From UBA11710 sp049287025 (lineage in GTDB: Bacteria > Patescibacteriota > Patescibacteriia > Magasanikbacterales > UBA922): 42,783 bases of DNA. Of the stretch, positions 1 through 7,683 are shown in pieces. Position 1 is the first letter of the stretch, and the number at the start of each line of letters is the position of its first letter. The position numbers and the translations under genes were made by a program. The stretch covers positions 1 through 42,783 of the forward strand of contig JBAQFA010000015.1 of NCBI GenBank assembly GCA_049287025.1, written 5' to 3'. The notes under the pieces were generated by a model, which saw only the letters and a program-made list of their open reading frames with translations, did no database searches and was not told the origin of the DNA.

Positions 1-127
1 AACTTATTATATATTACTTAACTCATTATTATATTATTATATCTATTACTTCTATTTATCTTTATTCTGTTATTACTTTCTGAACGACCTGACCAAATTT
101 ACTTAATTATTTTAGCAGATTGGTTAA
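1..127. repeat. Left terminal inverted repeat (127 bp)
   Basis: Bases 1-127 are the exact reverse complement of 42657-42783; the match breaks at base 128 (c against t). The repeat is very AT-rich and holds three copies of TATTACTT (12-19, 44-51, 71-78) that could be protein binding sites. Perfect identity at both extreme ends of the window is expected of a linear replicon with terminal repeats. It could in principle be an assembly fold-back, but the sequences just inside the repeats are unrelated, which argues against that. Confidence 0.93.
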
Positions 128-168
128 CACTTAAAAAAAGCAAGGAGAGAATTTCATCAAGGAGAGAA

Positions 169-247
169 CCGCCCGCCACAAAGCGGCGGAATTGAACTGG
201 AGGATAAGAAATGGCTGACCACAGGAGCATATAATTTATATTATATG
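169..247 (+). promoter_or_regulatory. T4SS operon leader: GC hairpin, leader peptide and start-codon hairpin
   Basis: Between the TIR and the first gene lie a hairpin with stem CCGCC/GGCGG (169-173/185-189), a ribosome site GGAGG (200-204), a 7-codon ORF (211-234, MADHRSI), and a hairpin CATATAA/TTATATG (228-247). The last hairpin contains the leader stop codon and the start codon of the first operon gene. Ribosomes translating the leader would open this hairpin, so translational coupling or attenuation is a reasonable inference. Confidence 0.45.
211..234 (+). CDS. Possible 7-residue leader peptide
   Basis: A 7-codon ORF starts with ATG seven bases after GGAGG, a much better ribosome site than that of the long gene that follows. 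It stops with TAA inside the hairpin covering the next start codon. It resembles a regulatory upstream ORF, but chance cannot be excluded at this length. Confidence 0.35.
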   Translation: MADHRSI

Positions 248-3013
248 ACAAACAAGGTTGGTTACATCTTATGGGTCGAAGTGATCCAAAAAATTCCACG
301 GTGGGAGTGGACGCTGGGGATAATTTTTTTGTTTACTTTTATTTTTGGCGCAACTATATATTGGCTAATTAAAATTTATCAACTACAAATTTTCCACGCT
401 TTTGAAAAAATCAAATTTAAACCAAAAGATTTAGAGCACTCGTTTAAGGACACCAGATATATTGAAATCATCATCCCCAAAAATTCGCAGGCGACAGCTT
501 TTCAAGTACAACAAAAAATTCTTAAAGCCATTCATTCCACATATATTGACCCGACCGAGGGTCCACACAATTTCTCACGCCCTTGGTATTTCTTCCAAAA
601 GTTATTTCGCCTCTGGCGGGTCTATTCAAGCCGCCAGGAATTTTTTGGTATGCAAATTTGGGCGCAATATCCGCTGGTGTCATTTCGTTTAAATATCCCC
701 AGCGTCCATTTTGCTCGCATTGAAAAAGCCATTTTCAATGCCTATTCCAATGCTGAAATAGTTGAGCTAGATAAACATATCGTTATTCAAGAAATTGCCA
801 AACATCATAAAAGTTTTTTAAGCTATGGCGAGTCCACTATTGAAGGCAAGTTTTATCATCGTGTAAAAACTTTTAGAGATGTCTCAAGCGACCCAGTAGA
901 TTCAATTATCTCCACTATGGAAGGCTTAGAGAAAGGCCAGTTTATGTCTTACAATATTTGTCTTTCACCAGCCTCACATTTCTTTAATCAAATTATTCAC
1001 TATCTTTTAGAAGAGCAAGAGCGAATTCAAAACTTGCCTGATGACAAAAGATCTGGAGCATACAACCGAATGTATGTATCAGAACTAGTAACGTCGCTAA
1101 CAACGGCCATGCTGGAAAAAATGAAAGCTTCGCTCTTTCAAATAATAATCTCCTATTGGGCTATTGCCCCGACACCTGAAGAAGCCAAAGCGAAGATAAT
1201 TAATGTGCAGGCAGTTTTGAATGAAATCAACCAAAAGAACATGAACATGTTGAAGCACCATAAACTGTTTACCAGACAAGTGGAAGAACTTATCGGGCGT
1301 GGTGAGCTTTCAACTATTATTAACATGAGGCCAGTATTCAAAAAAATTAAATTTTGGTACTGGCCTTTTTCTTTATATAAAAACTACGGCCAAATAGTCG
1401 CCGACAATGAATTGTATTCGTTCTGGCATTTGCCTAATATCACGAGCGACACGGTGTCCTCAATTAAAATTATTAAATTCAAAAAACTGCCCATGAGCCA
1501 TGAAATGCGAGAAATTTCCGAACGTTTTTTTGTCAATCTAGGAGTGTCTAATTTTCGGATGCAAGAACATACGCCAATCGGTATTTCTACATGGGAAGAT
1601 ATGAAAAAGCATACCTACATCCTCGGCGGCACAGGAGCGGGGAAATCTGAAACTTTAAAGACTATCTTGAATAATCTTTTACAAAAAGAAGGCGAAGAAC
1701 AAACAGCTTGCTTAATCATTGACCCGAAAAATGATTTTGCCACTGATTTGTTAACCATGATTCCCGAACATCGCCAGGACGATATTATATATTTCAATCC
1801 ACCCGCTCAAAAAGAAAAACCCTTAAGTTTTCCTTTCTTTTCCCAATTTTCGGGTAATAAAAACAGTGATGAACGGATTGAATTTTTAATTTCTATTATG
1901 AAACGCTTTGTGCAGATAGACTCAATGTATTCCTGGGGACCGGAATTAGAAAATATTTTGCGCCAGCTATTTGCCACTGCGTATTTACTGCCCGAGCAAT
2001 CATTATCGGGTTTGGACATACTGCTCCATGAACCCAATCAGATTAAAAATATTTTAAAATATTTACCCCCACGGCTACAAAAATTTTGGGTGGACTCAAT
2101 TTTAAAAAGAACCAATAATGACTTAGCCAAATATTTGGCAACGACTAACAATAAAATTGGGAAAATTTTGGATTATCCGGAATTTATGAACATTGCCGAC
2201 CGGCTGGACACTAAAATTACTTTTGAAGAAATGATCAATACTAAAAAAATTTTTATTGCCAATCTGGGCTCATGCAGTGAACAAATGAAAAAATATTATT
2301 CCATCTATCTAACCGCCCACATTGCCGAAGCAATCTTTGGCCAAGCCCGACTACCCGCCGAAGAACGTCAGCCCACGGTATTTGTGGTTGATGAATTTCA
2401 ACGCGTGGCTAGTGATATTTTTGAAACCTTATTTTCCGAAGTCCGCGCGTTTAATACTGCTCTCATTATTTCCAATCAATTCATGGGGCAATTGGATATA
2501 AAAATTCAAAAATCCATTGAGTCCAATATTGCCACTAAAATTTTTATGCGTACCCAATCAGTGGACGATGCTGAAATCGCCGAGAAAATCTTAGGTGAAA
2601 AAGTAACGGCCGAAGATATTATTAATCTGCCAACTGGCACGGCGTATATTAAAACCTTGGTCTACGGCACGCCTCAAGAAGCTATGTCTATAAATATCAA
2701 AAGAACTCTGCACCCGACCGATATTGCCAAAGATACGGAAAAATTATTTATCGAAGAAACTATGGAACGCTATGGCACACCGCTTGAAGTGATTAAACAA
2801 AAAAGAGCGATGATTAATAATATCTATTATTCCGCCGACCGCGAGCAAATTTTCTTTGAACAAATGGGTCGGCACACCACCTTTGATAGTCTACCCGAGC
2901 CCGAACAGGATTCAGCCAAAGTCACGCCAAAATTAACAACAGGACCAGCAACACCCATACAACCAACACCAATTAATCCCGATAATACTATCAAATCTAT
3001 TTTTGATTTTTAA
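245..3013 (+). CDS. VirD4/TraG-like type IV coupling ATPase
   Basis: 922-aa protein with an N-terminal membrane segment (about residues 20-45), a long middle region, and a P-loop ATPase domain: Walker A GGTGAGKS near residue 461 and a Walker B-like segment VFVVDEFQ near 712. This arrangement is that of membrane-anchored coupling proteins, hexameric ATPases that feed DNA or protein substrates to the type IV channel at the inner membrane. It opens a run of nine + strand genes with overlaps or very short gaps. The chosen ATG has no good ribosome site of its own but follows a leader peptide. The long middle region is not recognised and may hold the substrate or channel contact surface. Confidence 0.85.
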   Translation: MTNKVGYILWVEVIQKIPRWEWTLGIIFLFTFIFGATIYWLIKIYQLQIFHAFEKIKFKPKDLEHSFKDTRYIEIIIPKNSQATAFQVQQKILKAIHSTYIDPTEGPHNFSRPWYFFQKLFRLWRVYSSRQEFFGMQIWAQYPLVSFRLNIPSVHFARIEKAIFNAYSNAEIVELDKHIVIQEIAKHHKSFLSYGESTIEGKFYHRVKTFRDVSSDPVDSIISTMEGLEKGQFMSYNICLSPASHFFNQIIHYLLEEQERIQNLPDDKRSGAYNRMYVSELVTSLTTAMLEKMKASLFQIIISYWAIAPTPEEAKAKIINVQAVLNEINQKNMNMLKHHKLFTRQVEELIGRGELSTIINMRPVFKKIKFWYWPFSLYKNYGQIVADNELYSFWHLPNITSDTVSSIKIIKFKKLPMSHEMREISERFFVNLGVSNFRMQEHTPIGISTWEDMKKHTYILGGTGAGKSETLKTILNNLLQKEGEEQTACLIIDPKNDFATDLLTMIPEHRQDDIIYFNPPAQKEKPLSFPFFSQFSGNKNSDERIEFLISIMKRFVQIDSMYSWGPELENILRQLFATAYLLPEQSLSGLDILLHEPNQIKNILKYLPPRLQKFWVDSILKRTNNDLAKYLATTNNKIGKILDYPEFMNIADRLDTKITFEEMINTKKIFIANLGSCSEQMKKYYSIYLTAHIAEAIFGQARLPAEERQPTVFVVDEFQRVASDIFETLFSEVRAFNTALIISNQFMGQLDIKIQKSIESNIATKIFMRTQSVDDAEIAEKILGEKVTAEDIINLPTGTAYIKTLVYGTPQEAMSINIKRTLHPTDIAKDTEKLFIEETMERYGTPLEVIKQKRAMINNIYYSADREQIFFEQMGRHTTFDSLPEPEQDSAKVTPKLTTGPATPIQPTPINPDNTIKSIFDF

Positions 3014-3016
3014 ACT

Positions 3017-3913
3017 ATGTTTCTTAATACCATTGACGTAACTTTAACTCCGAGAAAAGAGGTTAAAGTATATAACGTCCAAATGAATACAGCTACTTTA
3101 AAAATGTTGTCTTTGATTTTTGAATTTAAGTTAGCGACAGCTTGGCAGATAACCAGATTTCTTAAGCAAAGGGATAAGGTTAACTACATTTATTTAAAAC
3201 TCCGTCGCCTGTGGCAAGCGGGACTCTTGGAAAGTTTCAAAGTCTTCACTGGTTCCCGTGCCGGCATGCCGGTATATTACATGCTTTCCAAAGGCGGATT
3301 AGAAATATTAAATGAAGCAGGTGGTTATGACAAACTTCGTTTAAAAAATTACCCACAAGCCAAAACTCTCTTATCTTGGAACTTATTTCGCCACGAAGCC
3401 GAAGTGGTTGAACTGGCAAGCTTGGAAGCCAAAAATACTTCGGGAAATCTCAAGATAATTTTCAAAGGGGAAACCGAATCACTGGAGAGAAATTTTCGGA
3501 GTGATAAAAATATTGAAGTTTTAACTCCTGACTACACAGTTTTTTATCTAGCCTTTGGTATTACAGAAAAAGTTTACAGTGAATATGAACGCACTCAGAA
3601 ATCTGTTGAAGCCATGCTAAAGAAAATTGAACGCTATGTCCAATATTTGAATCCTGATGAAAATATCCACACCACCTTACGCTTTGTTTTCCACACCCCA
3701 CAAATGGAACAAGCTTTTTGGCTAGGTCTCTTAATGAACAAAGCCAGCTTTTTACAAAAACTGCGGATCTTTACTACTAATCTCTCGCTCTTAGAATCAT
3801 TCCCTCAATTTCTTGAACCAATTTATGTTTCTGAGCAAACCGTTAAATTAATTAGACAAGGCCGCCTAACTGCCGACTTAACCAAAAGGATAAAATTATT
3901 TTCTTTTCTATGA
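3017..3913 (+). CDS. Replication-relaxation family protein (possible relaxase)
   Basis: 298 aa, starting 3 bases after the coupling ATPase. Residues about 20-100 look like a winged helix (successive helices, then GLLESF and MPVYYMLSKGG), followed by an alpha/beta part with LTPDYTVFY and SEYERTQKS. This pattern matches the Replic_Relax family, plasmid proteins linked to initiation of transfer or replication. Its place directly after the coupling protein fits a DNA-processing role, and it is the only candidate relaxase or replication-associated protein in the window. Catalytic residues cannot be assigned by eye. It overlaps the next gene by 4 bases. Confidence 0.65.
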   Translation: MFLNTIDVTLTPRKEVKVYNVQMNTATLKMLSLIFEFKLATAWQITRFLKQRDKVNYIYLKLRRLWQAGLLESFKVFTGSRAGMPVYYMLSKGGLEILNEAGGYDKLRLKNYPQAKTLLSWNLFRHEAEVVELASLEAKNTSGNLKIIFKGETESLERNFRSDKNIEVLTPDYTVFYLAFGITEKVYSEYERTQKSVEAMLKKIERYVQYLNPDENIHTTLRFVFHTPQMEQAFWLGLLMNKASFLQKLRIFTTNLSLLESFPQFLEPIYVSEQTVKLIRQGRLTADLTKRIKLFSFL

Positions 3914-4581
3914 CCAATATTTACGCCGAATTATTGGAGCAGATAATCGTGGAAATGAGGACAGCCCTGCCACACGAAAAAGACCTTTTGCCGGGCCATG
4001 AATATTTTGTTTGGCTAGATTTTTTAAAAAAGGTTAAACCAGACAGTAAACTTTTTATTCACTCAAATAACAAGATAAAAGAATACACTGACATCCGTGA
4101 AATTATGCTCCTAGCGGAAACTAATCATTATCCTGCTTGGTACATTCAACCACATTTTAATGAAGAGGATATTATTATTACTTATGAAAACGGCGAACTT
4201 AAAAATATTTCTTCGGAATTAACAGTAGATATGTCCGAAGTCTGGGCAGTGCCTAGACAAATCCTCAAATTTTCTGGGGTTATTAAAGGAATACTAAACG
4301 CTCAAAAATCTTTTATTGCCTATGACCTGGAATTAGCTGGAACTTTTTTACAAAAAAAGGAATTTCTTAAAAATGCTGGCTTTACCACACCTGAATTTGC
4401 CCTATTCCCGACAGCGGAAATTGCTAGCATTTCCAGCAACAAATTAGAAACATCCCTAATTAATTTTATTTCCCAAGCCCAGCAGTCTGGGTTAAAGGTC
4501 GATGGAGTCATTATGGTGAGTGACACTCCGCTTTTGTCTGGAGCTGTCACGCAAATTGTTTTTATTCCCCAAACAACCTAA
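3910..4581 (+). CDS. Unknown protein in the type IV secretion operon
   Basis: 223 aa, start codon overlapping the previous stop as ATGA. No signal peptide or membrane segment is visible, so it is probably cytoplasmic. It is acidic in the middle, with a hydrophobic C-terminal region. I recognise no family. Its place between a relaxation-type protein and the VirB2-like pilin suggests an accessory role in substrate handling or in priming the machine, but nothing in the sequence proves this. The tight coupling shows it belongs to the operon. Confidence 0.8.
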   Translation: MTNIYAELLEQIIVEMRTALPHEKDLLPGHEYFVWLDFLKKVKPDSKLFIHSNNKIKEYTDIREIMLLAETNHYPAWYIQPHFNEEDIIITYENGELKNISSELTVDMSEVWAVPRQILKFSGVIKGILNAQKSFIAYDLELAGTFLQKKEFLKNAGFTTPEFALFPTAEIASISSNKLETSLINFISQAQQSGLKVDGVIMVSDTPLLSGAVTQIVFIPQTT

Positions 4582-4592
4582 TTTAATTATCT

Positions 4593-4958
4593 ATGAAAAA
4601 ACTATTAACATTTGTCACAAGTATTCTCTCATCATTATTTCTTGCCTCAACCGCTTTAGCTCAAGAATTACCCAAGCCAGACATGTCAGTTTGGCAATCC
4701 GACCAAATGAAGCCGGTTCGAGATTTTGCCAATATTGCGATTGGCATCATTTTTGGTGTGGCTGTGCTCTATGCCGTGATTATGATTGCTTGGTATGGCA
4801 TTAAACTGCAATCAGCTGGGGCCGATCCCATTAAATCACAAGAAGCCAAACACGGACTCAAGGCAACCGTGGTCGGTGTGGGCATTACCTTTGCCGCCAT
4901 TTTCATTATTGGCATAATTTTGTATGTCTTAGGATTGGTCGGCATTAAAGGCAATTAA
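4593..4958 (+). CDS. VirB2-like pilin (TrbC/VirB2 family)
   Basis: 121 aa. It has an N-terminal signal peptide (MKK, a hydrophobic stretch, then STALA before QE, cleavage near residue 23) and two membrane helices (about 50-70 and 92-115) separated by a short basic loop containing SQEAKHG. That layout is typical of VirB2/TrbC major pilins, which accumulate in the inner membrane and polymerise into the conjugative filament. The position ahead of the VirB6-like and VirB4 genes supports this. The mature size of about 98 residues is in the family range. Confidence 0.8.
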   Translation: MKKLLTFVTSILSSLFLASTALAQELPKPDMSVWQSDQMKPVRDFANIAIGIIFGVAVLYAVIMIAWYGIKLQSAGADPIKSQEAKHGLKATVVGVGITFAAIFIIGIILYVLGLVGIKGN

Positions 4959-4971
4959 AAAATATATTCCT

Positions 4972-5913
4972 ATGAATGAAGAAGTAAAACCAAAAAAACC
5001 ATTGAAAGGGCCATTGTTTTGGTTGGATAATCTGCTCAAAAAATTTATTCCTAATTTCAATATTCGGGCGATTATCTATTTAAGTATCTTATTCTCAGTC
5101 GTGGTTTATGCCCAAATTTGGCGCTTTGATTCTAAACCAGAAACAAAGCCAATGGAAAAAAATCAAGAAATTGTCATTGCCGACCAAAGTTATTGGGATA
5201 GTAAAGAGTATACGGAAAAAATAAAGAATCAAACAGTTGAATCCTTTGCAGGTGAACTCAAAAACTGGCTTGAGGGAGTGGACAAAGAATTAATTAGGCG
5301 TAAGTTTGAAGATATCTTGTTTATTAATTCTGGCTTGACGCCCGACACGGGCGGCGACCTTAGCGAAGTGGTGCCCGAAAGTTTTGCCTATTTGGAAAAC
5401 CACGCCCGTGCTCGCTATGGGTACGCCAAAGCCAAAAGCTTTTTAAGTGATGCTCCAACCTTGATAAAATTAGGAAACGTTGTTTGTAATATTGACTCAG
5501 CCACTGAGCAATTAACTAATATTGAGCTTTATGATTGGCGTTATGCTTCTATGCCGAAACTGGCCGAATTTATGAAAAGCCAACCAGATTGGAAAATGCA
5601 GATTGGTGACAAAATTCTAGATATTAGCGACCCCCAAATTGGAGACAAAGATATTCTTAAATACCGCAATGCCAACACCCAACCCGCTGGCTTGTTTTCT
5701 TTCCTGATTTTTCACAACACCAAAAACAATAATATCAGCTTGGCAGAAAATACTATCCTGGAATTAAACGGCGTCGATGCCAAATTGACTTTGGCCAGAA
5801 TAACTAATCATTGGAATAAGCAGCCGAAAGTATATTTTGCTTATGGTTTTGAAGGCTGTAAGCATTTGAATACTTCTACTCCTGCCAATATACCTTATGG
5901 ACAGTCTAATTAA
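4972..5913 (+). CDS. Membrane-anchored protein of the secretion operon, unknown family
   Basis: 313 aa with a basic N-terminus, one membrane helix (about residues 33-50) and a large, presumably extracytoplasmic domain. A single N-terminal anchor followed by a soluble domain is also the topology of VirB8, but the length and sequence do not let me assign that family. The tail reads through the start of the next gene (17-base overlap), which ties it to the VirB6-like protein. It is probably a structural or accessory part of the channel in a cell envelope lacking the usual outer-membrane core proteins. Confidence 0.8.
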   Translation: MNEEVKPKKPLKGPLFWLDNLLKKFIPNFNIRAIIYLSILFSVVVYAQIWRFDSKPETKPMEKNQEIVIADQSYWDSKEYTEKIKNQTVESFAGELKNWLEGVDKELIRRKFEDILFINSGLTPDTGGDLSEVVPESFAYLENHARARYGYAKAKSFLSDAPTLIKLGNVVCNIDSATEQLTNIELYDWRYASMPKLAEFMKSQPDWKMQIGDKILDISDPQIGDKDILKYRNANTQPAGLFSFLIFHNTKNNNISLAENTILELNGVDAKLTLARITNHWNKQPKVYFAYGFEGCKHLNTSTPANIPYGQSN

Positions 5914-7210
5914 GGCCGTACTCCAAAATTATGTGCCGACCGTTATCGCTCTTAGTATTATTATTGGCATTTTTGTAATTGCTATTGCGGGCGTGGTGCG
6001 TAATTCGGGGAGAAAAGATGACGTCGCTCGTTCCAACTATATGATCCAGACGGTGATTGTTGGACTCATTATGCTTTTTATTTCCGGAGCCTTTGTTTTT
6101 GCTTTTCATAAGATTTACATTAGCCACTTCTATAACAATATTGAACAAAATATTGCTAGTAAACTACCGAGTGATGGTAGCGTTAGTAATACTGATTTAC
6201 TGAGTGCCGACGTTAAAAGCACCTCAATTACCATACCAGATCCAAAGTGTATTTTAGTGGTGGTTGATACTGTGGACTGCGTTAAGAAAACTATTAATGA
6301 CATCATTGGGGTTATTATTGGTAAAATGGTGCGGGGCTTAGGTGTGACTCTGGTCGACGTTCTAGAAAAATTCCATTTCAATTTTTTGTTCACGCTGCCA
6401 ACGGCAGTATTTGAAGCTAGTGACAATAACTCGCCCGATGCCGCGAATCAAGTAATTAGTTTTGACAGCCTCTTAAAATTGAGTGAAATTATTGGTTTGG
6501 CTTGGGTTTATCTATTAGTGGTCACGCATTACTTTAAATCCATTTTGTTTGCTATGGATAGTGACTACTCTGGTGATTTTGTAGGAGATATTAGTAAAAT
6601 GCTTCTGGGTTTTGCTGGAGTATTTTTTGCCAGGTTTATGGCTGAGGCCATAATTAAAACCGCAGCGGCCTTTGCTGGCTTTCTCTTTAGTACGCCCCTA
6701 GCCAACGGCTTGACCATGACGCTTAAATCTTTAATCACTGACAGTTTGTGGAGTTCATTTAGTGTCTTTAATGTTTCCTTAGTGGCTTTGGCAATTTTTG
6801 TCCTGGTCTTTATCATTCTTTTTGGTTTTGTGGTTTTCAAAAATGCCAAACGGTATTTTATTCTACTCGTAATGATTTTACTTGCCCCTATTTTTTCACC
6901 CATGCTCTTTTTTGATATGACGAGAAATATGGGTCTGATTTTTTGGAATAAATTTATTGTCACTAGTTTTAGTTTGGCTTTTGACTTACTCATTCTGCTT
7001 CTGGTATTTGTTTTCTTAGGTTCAGGTGGATTGTCTCTTGGCAACTTAATACTTATTCTAATTGGTATGGCCGTGGTCGCAGATAGCAACAATCTAATTC
7101 AACAAATTGCCTTGGCTTCCGAAGTTTCTGGTTTTAAGTCCGTGGTTCGGCGTGGTTTTCGTACCAGTGCTGGTACTGTAATGGCTATTAAAAGTTACTT
7201 AAAATTATGA
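5897..7210 (+). CDS. VirB6/TrbL-like polytopic channel protein
   Basis: 437 aa with multiple hydrophobic segments: an N-terminal helix (about 12-32), another at 50-72, then a cluster of helices from about 195 to the C-terminus. Many small residues, a large central loop and a short basic tail are typical of VirB6/TrbL/TraG-N proteins of the inner-membrane pore. It overlaps the genes on both sides (17 and 4 bases), and the order pilin, VirB6, PrgI, VirB4 is the usual minimal T4SS order in Patescibacteria and Gram-positive systems. Assignment rests on topology and context more than on motifs. Confidence 0.75.
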   Translation: MDSLIKAVLQNYVPTVIALSIIIGIFVIAIAGVVRNSGRKDDVARSNYMIQTVIVGLIMLFISGAFVFAFHKIYISHFYNNIEQNIASKLPSDGSVSNTDLLSADVKSTSITIPDPKCILVVVDTVDCVKKTINDIIGVIIGKMVRGLGVTLVDVLEKFHFNFLFTLPTAVFEASDNNSPDAANQVISFDSLLKLSEIIGLAWVYLLVVTHYFKSILFAMDSDYSGDFVGDISKMLLGFAGVFFARFMAEAIIKTAAAFAGFLFSTPLANGLTMTLKSLITDSLWSSFSVFNVSLVALAIFVLVFIILFGFVVFKNAKRYFILLVMILLAPIFSPMLFFDMTRNMGLIFWNKFIVTSFSLAFDLLILLLVFVFLGSGGLSLGNLILILIGMAVVADSNNLIQQIALASEVSGFKSVVRRGFRTSAGTVMAIKSYLKL

Positions 7211-7683
7211 GCGAAGACAAACAAAACAAAATTGATATTCCGGAATCAATTGAGGGCTATAAAGTAACCCTGTTTTGGGGACTAACTACCACTCAGGTTA
7301 TTTTGGTCTTTATTGCCACTCTCTTTGCGGGTTTTGGTGTCTTTGCGATTGTGTCCAAACGGTTTATCGCCATGATTTTTATGTTTCTCATTACTGGCCT
7401 GGCACTCTTAGGAATTGTGGAAATTAGAGGCCGTAATTTTTACCGCCATCTTTTGTTTATTCTTTCCTATTACCAAAGTAAACCTCGAGTATTAATTTAC
7501 AACCACTACAGTGTGAGTGGCGATGCCCGCGAGCAAAACAAACATCTTATCTACGAACAGACTAATAACACAAAAACTTTCACGAGTATTTTTATCGCCA
7601 TCGGCGTTGGCGTAATTTTATTAATTTTCATAGGTATATATATTTACCATGTCATACATACGCAATCTACTATTCAAAAGTAA
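7207..7683 (+). CDS. PrgI family membrane protein
   Basis: 158 aa. An N-terminal segment with IPESIEGY and an LFWGLTTTQ sequence is followed by two close membrane helices (about 30-75). This is characteristic of PrgI-family proteins encoded directly upstream of VirB4 in Gram-positive and Patescibacteria T4SS clusters, where they act like VirB3. An extra C-terminal membrane helix (about 125-150) is present. The start overlaps the VirB6-like stop by 4 bases, and the 3' end overlaps VirB4 by 35 bases. Confidence 0.8.
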   Translation: MSEDKQNKIDIPESIEGYKVTLFWGLTTTQVILVFIATLFAGFGVFAIVSKRFIAMIFMFLITGLALLGIVEIRGRNFYRHLLFILSYYQSKPRVLIYNHYSVSGDAREQNKHLIYEQTNNTKTFTSIFIAIGVGVILLIFIGIYIYHVIHTQSTIQK

